Assembly (NCBI RefSeq): GCF_000425645.1
Contig: NZ_KE384430.1
Coordinates: 248,001-312,000 of the forward strand
Source: Gaetbulibacter saemankumensis DSM 17032
GTDB lineage: Bacteria; Bacteroidota; Bacteroidia; Flavobacteriales; Flavobacteriaceae
DNA: 64,000 bases
Reading direction: 5' to 3'
Positions 24,884 to 33,428 of the stretch are shown piece by piece. The position numbers were made by a program, and so were the translations under genes. Within the stretch, counting starts at the first letter, position 1; every line of letters begins with the position of its first letter. The notes below the pieces were generated by a model. It made no database searches. It was given only the letters and a program-made list of their open reading frames with translations, and was not told the origin of the DNA.

Positions 24884-26674
24884 ATGCCGAAACAAACCAT
24901 ATTAAAACAAATTTTAATTTGGAGAGCGAAACACATATCGCTCCGTCAATTTGTTTACATTTTAAGTATTGTTATTGGTTTTACCGCTGGTGTTGGCGCC
25001 GTAGTTTTAAAAAACTTAACGCATTTTATTCAGCATTTATTAGAAGGCAAGTTAATACAAGAATATCACCATGCCTTTTATTTTTTGTTCCCTATTCTCG
25101 GGCTTACTTTAGTATACCTCATTATTAAATATGTGATTCGAAATAAGGTGAGTCATGGTATTCCTTCCACATTATATGCCATTTCAAAACGTAAGGGTAT
25201 CATGAAACGTTACCAAATGTTTGGTTCCATATTAACAGCACCTTTAACCGTTGGTTTTGGGGGATCTGTAGGATTAGAAGGCCCAACGGTAGCGACCGGT
25301 GCTGCATTAGGCTCTAACATATCTCGTATGTTTCACATGAACCAAACCACGAGAAATTTACTTATTGGTTGTGCGGCGGCTGGTGCTATGAGTTCTATTT
25401 TTAAGGCTCCCGTAGCAGCCATTATTTTCGCCATTGAAGTATTTAGTTTAGACCTAACATTCGCATCTCTATTGCCCTTGTTACTCGCTTCTCTATCGGC
25501 TATATTAACATCCTACTTTTTCTTTGGTGAAGATGTTATTTTACCCTTTAGAATTGAAGATAAATTTCATCTCCCAGATGCGCCTTTCTATATCCTTTTA
25601 GGGGTTATAGCCGCTTTTGTATCTATTTATTTCACCGAAGTATATGATCGAATTCAGAAGTTTTTTGATTCTTTAGATTCTCCAGTAAAAAAACTTCTCA
25701 TAGGTGGTTCAGGAATAGGCCTACTGCTGTTTTTAGTGCCTCCTTTGTATGGTGAGGGCTTTGCTGTTATAAACAACTTGATTGCTGGCGTCCCTGAAAA
25801 ATCTTTAGAAAACAATATTTTTAATTTAGATTTAACCAATATCTGGGTAGTAATAATTTTACTCCTAGGTCTCATGTTCTTTAAAATTATAGCAAGCGCC
25901 TTTACTTTTGGAGCCGGAGGAGTTGGCGGTATATTCGCCCCAGTACTCTTTATGGGAAGTATTATGGGTAATTGTCTCGCCAAAATAATAAACAACTGTG
26001 GTTTATTTAACAATCAAATTTCTGAAAGCAATTTTACACTTGTAGGCATGGCCGGTTTATTAGCAGGCGTATTACATGCACCATTAACAGCCATATTCTT
26101 AATTGCCGAACTTACAGGAGGATACGAACTATTTATTCCATTAATGCTAACGGCTACTATTTCGTTCAGCATAACAAAATACTTCAAATTACATTCCGTT
26201 TATAATATGGAATTAGGAAGAAAAGGAGAATTAATCACACACAATAAAGACCATGCTGTATTAACCCTCATGAACATTGATAAAGTAATCGAAACCAACT
26301 TTATTTGTATTACGCCTAATATGAATTTGGGAGAAATTGTTCATACGGCCATCATTAAATCAAATAGAAATTTATTCCCGGTTGTTCATGCGAAGACAAA
26401 AAAACTGGTCGGAATAATTTTAATGGACGATTTAAGACCGATAATGTTCGATCAGGATTTATATGTTGACGTTCGCGCCAGAGAACTTATGCAAGCCGCA
26501 CCAGAAGTTATCGATGTTGAAAAAGATAAAATGACCGATATTATGAAGAAATTCCAAGATAGTAGTGCCTGGAATTTACCTGTAGTTCGAAATGATGTGT
26601 ACATTGGGTTCATTTCAAAATCGAAGCTTTTAACCACCTACCGCCGACAATTGATTAATTTACAAGGTGAATAA
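24884..26674 (+). CDS. ClC-family chloride channel/antiporter with CBS pair, copy 1
   Basis: A 596-residue protein with a ClC transport domain (about residues 25-440, many membrane helices) followed by two CBS domains (about 460-590) that may bind adenine nucleotides. The selectivity motifs GSVGLEGPT (residues 128-136) and GGIFAPV are present, and GLLAGVLHAPLTAIF matches the helix before the second repeat end. Glu132 corresponds to the gating/proton glutamate of the ClC exchangers, so H+/Cl- exchange is likely. It is followed 53 nt later by a paralogue. A role in chloride, pH or fluoride balance is possible; the fluoride-type motif was not seen. Confidence 0.9.
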   Translation: MPKQTILKQILIWRAKHISLRQFVYILSIVIGFTAGVGAVVLKNLTHFIQHLLEGKLIQEYHHAFYFLFPILGLTLVYLIIKYVIRNKVSHGIPSTLYAISKRKGIMKRYQMFGSILTAPLTVGFGGSVGLEGPTVATGAALGSNISRMFHMNQTTRNLLIGCAAAGAMSSIFKAPVAAIIFAIEVFSLDLTFASLLPLLLASLSAILTSYFFFGEDVILPFRIEDKFHLPDAPFYILLGVIAAFVSIYFTEVYDRIQKFFDSLDSPVKKLLIGGSGIGLLLFLVPPLYGEGFAVINNLIAGVPEKSLENNIFNLDLTNIWVVIILLLGLMFFKIIASAFTFGAGGVGGIFAPVLFMGSIMGNCLAKIINNCGLFNNQISESNFTLVGMAGLLAGVLHAPLTAIFLIAELTGGYELFIPLMLTATISFSITKYFKLHSVYNMELGRKGELITHNKDHAVLTLMNIDKVIETNFICITPNMNLGEIVHTAIIKSNRNLFPVVHAKTKKLVGIILMDDLRPIMFDQDLYVDVRARELMQAAPEVIDVEKDKMTDIMKKFQDSSAWNLPVVRNDVYIGFISKSKLLTTYRRQLINLQGE

Positions 26675-26715
26675 AATTCATGACAAGAACCTATTTATTT
26701 AGGTTTAATTTTTAG

Positions 26716-26723
26716 TAAATTTA
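26716..26723 (+). promoter_or_regulatory. -7-like element before the second ClC gene
   Basis: TAAATTTA matches TAnnTTTG at 7 of 8 positions and ends 4 nt before the ATG, suggesting a separate, leaderless transcript for the second copy. Confidence 0.35.
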
Positions 26724-26727
26724 TGCA

Positions 26728-28515
26728 ATGCCTGCCAAACTTAAAAGTTTACTGCGTAAATTTCTAATCTGGAAATATAAACATATTTCAGAGCGTCAAT
26801 TTGTTTATATACTTAGCATACTTGTTGGCTTTTTAGCAGGAATGGGTACCGTAGTTTTAAAAAACTTAACACATGCCATTCGATTACTTTTCGAATTAGA
26901 TTTATTTAAAAATTACCAAAATTCATTATACTTCATATTTCCTATTATTGGATTAATATTGGTGTATATAATAAAGCAAGCTTGGCTTAAAAAGCATATC
27001 GGACATGGAATTTCATCGACACTCTATGCTATTTCAAAACTAAACGGCATAATACCTAGATATAATATTTACGCTTCCCTAATAACTGCCCCATTAACAG
27101 CAGGATTTGGTGGTTCTGTAGGACTACAGGGTCCAACGGTTTCTGTAGGTGCTGCTTTAGGATCGAATGCCGCGCAACTTTTTCACATGAATGCCAAATC
27201 GAGAATGCTTTTGATTGCCTGTGCATCGGCAGGCGCTATGGCCTCCATGTTCAAAGCTCCTATAGCGGCCATCATTTTTGCTGTAGAAATCTTTAGCTTA
27301 GACATTGCCTTTACATCATTGGTTCCATTATTACTTGCTTCGGTTTCAGCCGTCGTTACTTCGTACATGTTTTTAGGTACTGATATATTGTTGCGCTTTG
27401 AATTAGTAGATAAATTTCAAGTAAACGATATAATTTTTTACATTATCCTCGGACTCGCAACCAGTGTAGTCTCAATTTATTTTTCGAAAGTATTTTTTAC
27501 CATAACCAATTTTTTCAAACAATTTGAAAGTCGAGCTTTACGACTTTTAATTGGGGGTACTGCCATAGGAACTTTACTCTATTTTATTCCGCCTCTTTAT
27601 GGTGAAGGGTACGGCATAATGAACAATCTCCTTAAAGGAGATCATTTAGCAGCCATTGGTATTACACCTTTTAATTTAGACCTTAGTAATATTTGGCTGG
27701 TTATAGCACTATTATTAGGGATAACAATATTTAAAGCCATTGCCATGACAACCACTTTTGGTGCCGGTGGTGTCGGTGGTGTATTTATCCCCACACTGGT
27801 TATGGGAAGTGCCTTAGGAAATGCATTTGCTAAAATTATTAATAATATAGGATTTGATTTAGAAGTATCTGAATCCAATTTCACACTAATAGGAATGACT
27901 GGCTTAATGGCCGGTGTACTCCATGCACCATTAACCGCAATTTTTCTTATTGCTGAAATAACTGGCGGTTATGAATTATTTGTCCCGTTAATGATTGTAT
28001 CTGCAATTTCCTTTTCAATTACTAAATACTATGTTTCACACTCAATATACACTTTAAAATTAGCTGAACGTGGAGAATTAATGACCCATGACAAAGACCA
28101 AAATGTACTAATGGTTTTGGATATCGATAAGGTTATTGAAACAAATTTTATCATTTTAAAACCTAATATGAAACTTGGTGATATACTTAACAAAGCAGTT
28201 GCTAAATCGTCAAGAAATCATTTCCCGGTTGTGAATGATGAAGGTCATTTTTTAGGAGCCATTCGTTTAGATGATATTCGGCATATTATGTTCGACTCTA
28301 AATTATACGACACGGTGGAAGCCTCAAGTCTTATGCATGCCGACACCCCAATTATAGATTACGACAACGATTCTATGAATGATATCATGGATATATTTAA
28401 ATCCAGTGGCGCCTGGAATTTACCTGTTATTAAACAGGACAAATATTATGGTTACATATCAAAATCTAAACTTTTAACAGCTTATAGGCAACAATTGATT
28501 AATTTTACCAATTAA
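26728..28515 (+). CDS. ClC-family protein with CBS pair, copy 2 (gating Glu replaced by Gln)
   Basis: A 595-residue paralogue of the preceding gene, collinear over its whole length including the two CBS domains. The first selectivity loop reads GSVGLQGPT: Gln134 (codon CAG) stands where copy 1 has Glu132 (codon GAA). In ClC exchangers this Glu is the external gate and proton acceptor, and Glu-to-Gln changes there uncouple proton transport. The second loop GGVFIPT and HAPLTAIF are intact, so the anion path seems preserved. It may act as a passive anion channel or as a modified subunit in a heterodimer with copy 1. A local tandem duplication is the likely origin. Confidence 0.9.
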   Translation: MPAKLKSLLRKFLIWKYKHISERQFVYILSILVGFLAGMGTVVLKNLTHAIRLLFELDLFKNYQNSLYFIFPIIGLILVYIIKQAWLKKHIGHGISSTLYAISKLNGIIPRYNIYASLITAPLTAGFGGSVGLQGPTVSVGAALGSNAAQLFHMNAKSRMLLIACASAGAMASMFKAPIAAIIFAVEIFSLDIAFTSLVPLLLASVSAVVTSYMFLGTDILLRFELVDKFQVNDIIFYIILGLATSVVSIYFSKVFFTITNFFKQFESRALRLLIGGTAIGTLLYFIPPLYGEGYGIMNNLLKGDHLAAIGITPFNLDLSNIWLVIALLLGITIFKAIAMTTTFGAGGVGGVFIPTLVMGSALGNAFAKIINNIGFDLEVSESNFTLIGMTGLMAGVLHAPLTAIFLIAEITGGYELFVPLMIVSAISFSITKYYVSHSIYTLKLAERGELMTHDKDQNVLMVLDIDKVIETNFIILKPNMKLGDILNKAVAKSSRNHFPVVNDEGHFLGAIRLDDIRHIMFDSKLYDTVEASSLMHADTPIIDYDNDSMNDIMDIFKSSGAWNLPVIKQDKYYGYISKSKLLTAYRQQLINFTN

Positions 28516-28516
28516 T

Positions 28517-28753
28517 ATGAAATACATCATTTTAATAATAGCAATTGCCGCTTTTACCAGTATCATACTAGGTTTCACCTTAGATGTTGATTATGCCAAC
28601 AAATTAGTTGGCTTTGGTGTTATGAGTCTCTTTTTTATAGTTTTCCCGCTGTTTGCCTATTACCGCTGGAAGGACAAAGACATTAAAGACTATATGATTA
28701 CAAAAGAGAACCTTGATAAGATGCGTGAAAATCAAAAAAAGCACAAATATTAA
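28517..28753 (+). CDS. Small two-helix membrane protein downstream of ClC
   Basis: A 78-residue protein with two membrane segments (ILIIAIAAFTSIILGF and LVGFGVMSLFFIVFPLFAYY) and a charged C-terminal tail rich in Lys. It starts 1 nt after the ClC stop codon and ends 3 nt before the converging tadA gene. No family is recognised; operon position suggests it accompanies the second ClC. Confidence 0.65.
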   Translation: MKYIILIIAIAAFTSIILGFTLDVDYANKLVGFGVMSLFFIVFPLFAYYRWKDKDIKDYMITKENLDKMRENQKKHKY

Positions 28754-28756
28754 GTC

Positions 28757-29206
28757 TTAATTTAGATTCCGGCGTTCTATAAAAAATCGTTTTAACAAAA
28801 TACTGGCCTCTTCTTCTAAAACACCACCTTTTATAATAGTTTTAGGATGTAATTTGGTTTTTAAATTTAAACATCCACGCTGTTCATCACGAGCTCCATA
28901 TACAATATTCGAAATCTGACTCCAGTACAAAGCACCTGCACACATTTGGCAGGGTTCTAATGTAACATACAGTGTACAGTTTTGAAGATACTTACCTCCT
29001 AAAAAGTTAGATGCTGCCGTTATAGCCTGCATTTCGGCATGAGCTGTAACATCGTTTAAAGTTTCGGTTAAGTTATGCCCTCTGGCAATAATTCTATTAT
29101 CGATAACAATAACAGCACCTACAGGAATTTCTCCTTTATCAAACGCCATTTCCGCCTCTTGCAGTGCTTTTTTCATAAAATAGGTGTCATCGAATGGCTG
29201 CATCAT
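28757..29206 (-). CDS. tadA: tRNA-specific adenosine deaminase
   Basis: A 149-residue zinc deaminase with the family's catalytic motifs THAEMQAI (His, Glu) and PCQMCAGALYWS (Pro-Cys-x-x-Cys), in the spacing of TadA. TadA converts A34 to inosine in tRNA-Arg and is usually essential. Its 3' end lies only 3 nt from the converging small gene. Guanine deaminase-type relatives exist, but length and motif favour TadA. Confidence 0.9.
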   Translation of the reverse strand: MMQPFDDTYFMKKALQEAEMAFDKGEIPVGAVIVIDNRIIARGHNLTETLNDVTAHAEMQAITAASNFLGGKYLQNCTLYVTLEPCQMCAGALYWSQISNIVYGARDEQRGCLNLKTKLHPKTIIKGGVLEEEASILLKRFFIERRNLN

Positions 29207-29231
29207 GCTAAGTTGTTTTGATATTGAATTT

Positions 29232-29239
29232 CAAAAATA
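29232..29239 (-). promoter_or_regulatory. -7 element of the tadA promoter
   Basis: On the minus strand TATTTTTG is an exact TAnnTTTG match 25 nt before the tadA start. Confidence 0.45.
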
Positions 29240-29264
29240 CAATTTCATCTCTTAATATTTGTTG

Positions 29265-29295
29265 TTTGTTTATGGCAATTCAAGTGGTACATTTG
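29265..29295 (+). promoter_or_regulatory. dxs promoter
   Basis: TTTG (29265-29268), 19 nt, then TACATTTG (29288-29295): exact -33 and -7 elements. The -7 ends 7 nt before the dxs ATG, so the transcript should be leaderless or nearly so. Confidence 0.7.
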
Positions 29296-29302
29296 CACTA
29301 CA

Positions 29303-31054
29303 ATGCATAAGCTATTAAATCAAATAAACACACCTGGTGATGTTCGCTTGTTGAATCAAACGGATCTGCCTCTACTGGCCAATGAACTTCGTGAATTCAT
29401 CATAAACATTGTAGCCACCAAAGAAGGCCACCTAGGGGCAAGTTTAGGGGTGGTAGAACTAACTATTGCCTTGCACTATGTATTTAATACGCCTGACGAT
29501 CAATTAATCTGGGATGTTGGTCATCAAGCTTATGGCCATAAAATATTAACAGGAAGAAAGAACCTATTTCACACCAATAGACAATGGGGCGGAATTAGCG
29601 GTTTTCCAAGACGTGATGAGAGTGTTTATGACTCATTTGGCGTTGGACACGCCTCCACTTCAATTTCGGCAGCACTAGGTATGGCCATAGCCTCCAATTT
29701 ACAAGGTGATACAGACAAACAACATATTGCTGTAATTGGTGATGCTTCTATTGCTGGGGGTATGGCTTTTGAAGGCTTAAATCATGCCGGCGTAACAGAT
29801 GCCAACCTATTGGTTATTCTAAACGATAATGCTATTGGTATTGATCCGAGTGTGGGTGCTCTAAAAATGTATCTGACCAATGTAAAAAAAGGTACCCAAA
29901 AGCGAAATAATATTATTAAGGCCTTGAACTTTGATTACTCTGGCCCTATAGACGGACATGATATTAATGCAATAATTAAAGAACTTAAACGCTTAAAAAA
30001 AATTAAAGGCCCTAAGTTTTTGCATATAATTACTACAAAAGGCAAAGGTTTAAGACAGGCTGAAGAAGATCAGGTAAAATACCATGCACCTGGAAAATTC
30101 GATTCGCACACAGGAGAACTTATCGCTAAAACTGTTTCAAAATTCCCTAAATACCAGGATGTTTTTGGCCATACTATTTTAGAATTAGCCAGACGAAACA
30201 AAAAAATTGTAGGCATCACACCTGCTATGCCTACTGGTAGTTCATTAAAATATATGATGGCCGAGATGCCAGACCGTGCCTTTGATGTCGGCATTGCCGA
30301 ACAACATGCCGTTACCCTAGCTGCTGGAATGGCCACACAAGGTTTAATTCCGTTTTGTAATATCTACTCTACTTTTTTACAACGCGGATACGACCAAATA
30401 ATTCATGATGTGGCGCTACAAAATTTACCAGTTATTTTTTGTTTAGATCGTGCCGGGCTTGTAGGTGCCGATGGGGCTACCCACCATGGTGTTTACGATT
30501 TATCCTATTTACGATGTATTCCTAACCTCATAATTTTTGCGCCGCGAAATGAAATCGAATTACGCAATATTATGTATACAGCTCAATTAGGATTAGACTA
30601 TCCTATTGCAATACGTTACCCCCGTGGCCGAGGTATTACTGAAGATTGGAAACAACCTTTTGAAAACATTGAAATAGGCACTGGTGTTGAACTTAAAAAA
30701 GGAAATAAACTCGCTGTTTTAAGTATTGGAACCATTGCAAAAAATGTAAATGATGCTATTGAAAATAGAAATATTTCACATTATGATTTGCGCTTTGTTA
30801 AACCATTAGATGAAGGTTTACTACACGATATTTTTAACCAGCATGACACTATTGTAACTGTAGAAGACAACACGGTAAAAGGTGGTTTTGGAAGTGCTAT
30901 TTTAGAATTTGCAGCAACCCACAACTATAAAACCACGATAAAAACATTAGGAGTTCCCGATATATTTATTGAACACGGCAGTGTTGACGAATTACAAGAA
31001 TCCATAGGCTTAGATGTTGAAAGCCTAAAACTTTATTTTAATAAGTTTCTATAG
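29303..31054 (+). CDS. dxs: 1-deoxy-D-xylulose-5-phosphate synthase
   Basis: A 583-residue thiamin-diphosphate enzyme making DXP from pyruvate and glyceraldehyde 3-phosphate, the first step of the MEP isoprenoid pathway. It has the N-terminal HxAYGHK motif (WDVGHQAYGHKIL), the ThDP motif GDASIAGGMAFEGLNHAG (landmark), the central catalytic Glu in AEQHAVTLAAGMA, and the transketolase C-terminal domain. The length is slightly below E. coli Dxs (620) through a shorter central part, as in Bacteroidota. It supplies the polyprenyl synthase at 9727. Confidence 0.96.
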   Translation: MHKLLNQINTPGDVRLLNQTDLPLLANELREFIINIVATKEGHLGASLGVVELTIALHYVFNTPDDQLIWDVGHQAYGHKILTGRKNLFHTNRQWGGISGFPRRDESVYDSFGVGHASTSISAALGMAIASNLQGDTDKQHIAVIGDASIAGGMAFEGLNHAGVTDANLLVILNDNAIGIDPSVGALKMYLTNVKKGTQKRNNIIKALNFDYSGPIDGHDINAIIKELKRLKKIKGPKFLHIITTKGKGLRQAEEDQVKYHAPGKFDSHTGELIAKTVSKFPKYQDVFGHTILELARRNKKIVGITPAMPTGSSLKYMMAEMPDRAFDVGIAEQHAVTLAAGMATQGLIPFCNIYSTFLQRGYDQIIHDVALQNLPVIFCLDRAGLVGADGATHHGVYDLSYLRCIPNLIIFAPRNEIELRNIMYTAQLGLDYPIAIRYPRGRGITEDWKQPFENIEIGTGVELKKGNKLAVLSIGTIAKNVNDAIENRNISHYDLRFVKPLDEGLLHDIFNQHDTIVTVEDNTVKGGFGSAILEFAATHNYKTTIKTLGVPDIFIEHGSVDELQESIGLDVESLKLYFNKFL

Positions 31055-31067
31055 CAAACAGAATTTT

Positions 31068-31144
31068 GCGTTAGGGATTGCAGCGACATCCTTTTGCATT
31101 TTATGCAAAAGATATAGCGAAAAGCCCGACCCTTGTGGTAACGC
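31068..31144 (+). repeat. 77-nt structured intergenic element (recurrent flavobacterial type)
   Basis: The element is bounded by GCGTTA (31068-31073) and TAACGC (31139-31144), which can pair. It contains an inner hairpin CTTTTGCAT (31091-31099) with ATGCAAAAG (31103-31111), followed by GATATAGCG and AAGCCCGACCC. I recall closely similar sequences after many genes in Flavobacteriaceae genomes, so this is probably a dispersed REP-like repeat or mRNA 3'-end structure between dxs and dgt. Only one copy is in this window. Confidence 0.55.
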
Positions 31145-31153
31145 CTAAATATA

Positions 31154-32494
31154 TTAAAAGGTAATTCCTTTTATTTTTTTATAATCTAAAATGGCTTTAC
31201 TATCGGACAGCAACGACACATAAAAACACACGCTTGACAAACGTTGATACAAACTATCACTATTATAATGTAAATTTTTAGGTAAGCCCTTTATAATGAG
31301 TTTGTCATAATTAGAAGCCGTACCGTAAAAATAGTTATTTACCGCTTTGGTGTAGGTGCTTAGCAGCGTATTAATTACCCCGTAACCTGCAATTTCCTTA
31401 TCAATGACCTCGGTTGACTGATATATTTTTTCGACACTTATTTTAATGATATCTTTAATCTGTGCATCGTACTGACTTTTATCTAGCAACGCACAGTCGA
31501 AATCGCCATTAAGAATAACATCTTCGTAGGTCATAAAAATATCGACCGCTTCATTAATTAAAGACCCTATAGCCAAAGCACGTAGATAACCAACACGATC
31601 TTGCTTGGTAGTAAGAGCATAATAGTTTTCCGGGCGAATGCTATGTCGTATTATTTTTGAAAGATACTCTAAAGCATAATCTTCTGGGATTAATCCCAGG
31701 TTAATACCATCCTCAAAATCGATGATGGTATAACAAATATCGTCGGCAGCTTCAACCAAATAAGCCAAAGGGTGTCGAGCAAAACTCAAATCAGTTTCAC
31801 TTCGTTTAATAAGTCCCAGTTCACCAGCAATATCTACATAAGCATCTTTCTCACTTTGGAAAAAGCCATATTTTTTATCGGCAATATGTTTAGTAGGTTT
31901 CTTAGGTAGTGACTCCTTAGGATATTTAGTAAAAGCCCCGAGTGTCGCGTAGCTTAATCGGAGTCCACCCTGCTTACCATCTCTCGTTTCGGTTAAAATT
32001 TTAAACCCATTAGCATTCCCTTCAAAATCACATAAATCCTGATATTCTTTAGCCGTTAACTGGTCCTTATATTCGGCACCTTCACCATTTATAAAAAATT
32101 CGCCTATGGCCTTTTCACCGGAATGTCCGAAAGGGGGATTCCCAATATCATGTGCCAGAGCGGCAGCGGCAACAATGGCCCCGAAGTCGTTTGGCTGATA
32201 GCCATGAACATTTTGTAAATGCGGATGTTTATCTAACAATCTTTTACCTACCAATCGCCCAAGAGACCGGCCTACCACACTAACTTCTAGACTATGCGTT
32301 AAACGGGTATGAACAAAATCGGTTTCAGATAACGGAATAACCTGAGTCTTATCTTGTAAACTTCTAAATTCTGAAGAAAATATGATTCGATCGTAATCGA
32401 CTTCGAAACCTAATCGTGTTTCATCTTGTTCTTTTCTTATTCGCTTATTAGTATCGCCAAAGCGCTTTAAAGACAACAGTTGCTCCCAGTTCAT
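31154..32494 (-). CDS. dgt: dNTP triphosphohydrolase (dGTPase family)
   Basis: A 446-residue HD-domain enzyme. The metal site is visible as HTRLTHSLEVS (His) followed by ALAHDIGNPPFGHSGE (His-Asp) and a later Asp in the AADDICYTIID region. It hydrolyses dNTPs to deoxynucleoside and triphosphate and balances nucleotide pools. The N-terminus MNWEQLLSLKRFGD is characteristic of Bacteroidota Dgt. It is divergent from the phosphate-island genes; a phosphate link is not implied. Confidence 0.93.
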   Translation of the reverse strand: MNWEQLLSLKRFGDTNKRIRKEQDETRLGFEVDYDRIIFSSEFRSLQDKTQVIPLSETDFVHTRLTHSLEVSVVGRSLGRLVGKRLLDKHPHLQNVHGYQPNDFGAIVAAAALAHDIGNPPFGHSGEKAIGEFFINGEGAEYKDQLTAKEYQDLCDFEGNANGFKILTETRDGKQGGLRLSYATLGAFTKYPKESLPKKPTKHIADKKYGFFQSEKDAYVDIAGELGLIKRSETDLSFARHPLAYLVEAADDICYTIIDFEDGINLGLIPEDYALEYLSKIIRHSIRPENYYALTTKQDRVGYLRALAIGSLINEAVDIFMTYEDVILNGDFDCALLDKSQYDAQIKDIIKISVEKIYQSTEVIDKEIAGYGVINTLLSTYTKAVNNYFYGTASNYDKLIIKGLPKNLHYNSDSLYQRLSSVCFYVSLLSDSKAILDYKKIKGITF

Positions 32495-32593
32495 TGTTAA
32501 TTTTTATGTTGGCAAGATAATTAAATTCATATTAATTTACTGGTATAATTTGCATTGTCATGAACTATTCTATATATCAGATTCTCATTTAAG

Positions 32594-32659
32594 TAACACA
32601 AAAATCATCCTTACTTAACAATTAGGTAACATTTAGAAAAGACATAAGTTATTAATTTG
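32594..32659 (+). promoter_or_regulatory. PhoB-type box and promoter before the orphan regulatory-like domain gene
   Basis: Consecutive 11-nt units start at 32594, 32605, 32616, 32627 and 32638. Units beginning TAAC occur at 32594, 32616 (TAACAATTAGG) and 32627 (TAACATTTAGA). The last unit, 32649-32659, ends in the -7 element TTAATTTG. Register and content match those before 33429, 38410 and 39677. Confidence 0.65.
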
Positions 32660-32681
32660 CAATAGCATATAAAAACACCAA

Positions 32682-33068
32682 ATGAAAGTATTTTTCTTTA
32701 TTGCATCTTTGTTTATTTCAAGCACATTATTTGCTCAAAACACTGGAATGGTTGTGGGCAAAATTATGGATAATGAATTGACTGATGCTCCCTTAGTCTT
32801 AGCAAAAGTATCGGTTAAAGGTACTGATATTGAAGCTAGCACTGATTTATCTGGTTTGTTTTATATTGAAAATTTACAAGATGGAGAGTATACTTTAATT
32901 TGTAGCTTTATTGGATACGAATCTAAAGAGATTCATGTTAAAGTAAATGCATTTGAACCTACAGAATTAAAAATTGGTTTAGCAGCAAGCACTATTTCTT
33001 TAAATGATATTGCTTCATTAACAAACTTAGCACAAAAGGAGGAAGACCCTAATACAGTATTAAACTAA
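32682..33068 (+). CDS. Orphan secreted carboxypeptidase-D-like regulatory domain protein
   Basis: A 128-residue protein with a Sec signal (MKVFFFIASLFISSTLFAQ) and one beta-sandwich domain of the type found at the N-terminus of SusC-like TonB receptors (GMVVGKIMDNE ... LPV-type strand, DLSGLFYIENLQDGEYTL, FIGYESKEI). Where a receptor would continue into TonB box and plug, this protein simply ends after about 30 more residues (LNDIASLTNLAQKEEDPNTV). It resembles the start of the receptor at 33429. It may be a stand-alone accessory domain or a relic of a receptor duplication. It has its own PhoB-type promoter, which argues for use. Confidence 0.7.
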   Translation: MKVFFFIASLFISSTLFAQNTGMVVGKIMDNELTDAPLVLAKVSVKGTDIEASTDLSGLFYIENLQDGEYTLICSFIGYESKEIHVKVNAFEPTELKIGLAASTISLNDIASLTNLAQKEEDPNTVLN

Positions 33069-33329
33069 TATGTAGCTCATTTAGTAACTTCTTCTTTAGG
33101 AACCCACAACAAAATCATAAAATCGCCTTACAAGCAACAACGTTTCAAGGAGAGTTCGATATTTTCTAAGAAGTGCATATTTAGCTTTTTCCTTAGAGGA
33201 CTATTTTTTCCAAACACGCTTTAACCCTTCTTACTCTTCTTATCGACACACAGACTATTTTAGAAAATCTGATCTTACTTTCTAATGTTAAATGAATGTT
33301 TCTTAATTACAAAAAAGCACCCATTTAGA
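33069..33329. other. Gene-free stretch, nothing recognised
   Basis: There is no frame with a credible start here. A weak inverted repeat (CTAAG near 33164 and CTTAG near 33192) could end the upstream transcript. The PhoB-type box of the next gene begins at 33330. Confidence 0.5.
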
Positions 33330-33406
33330 TAACATTTAGATAACTCTGTTCTTACCATTCTTTAACTTCTAGGTAACATCCTGTTCATATAACGTAACGT
33401 TCTTTG
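33330..33406 (+). promoter_or_regulatory. Long PhoB-type box (seven 11-nt units) and promoter of the TonB receptor
   Basis: Units start at 33330, 33341, 33352, 33363, 33374, 33385 and 33396. TAAC heads those at 33330, 33341, 33363 and 33374, and 33352 has TTAC. The last unit ends in TTCTTTG (33400-33406), the -7 element. There is no -33 TTTG. Confidence 0.7.
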
Positions 33407-33428
33407 CAGCATGATAAAAACTAATAAA

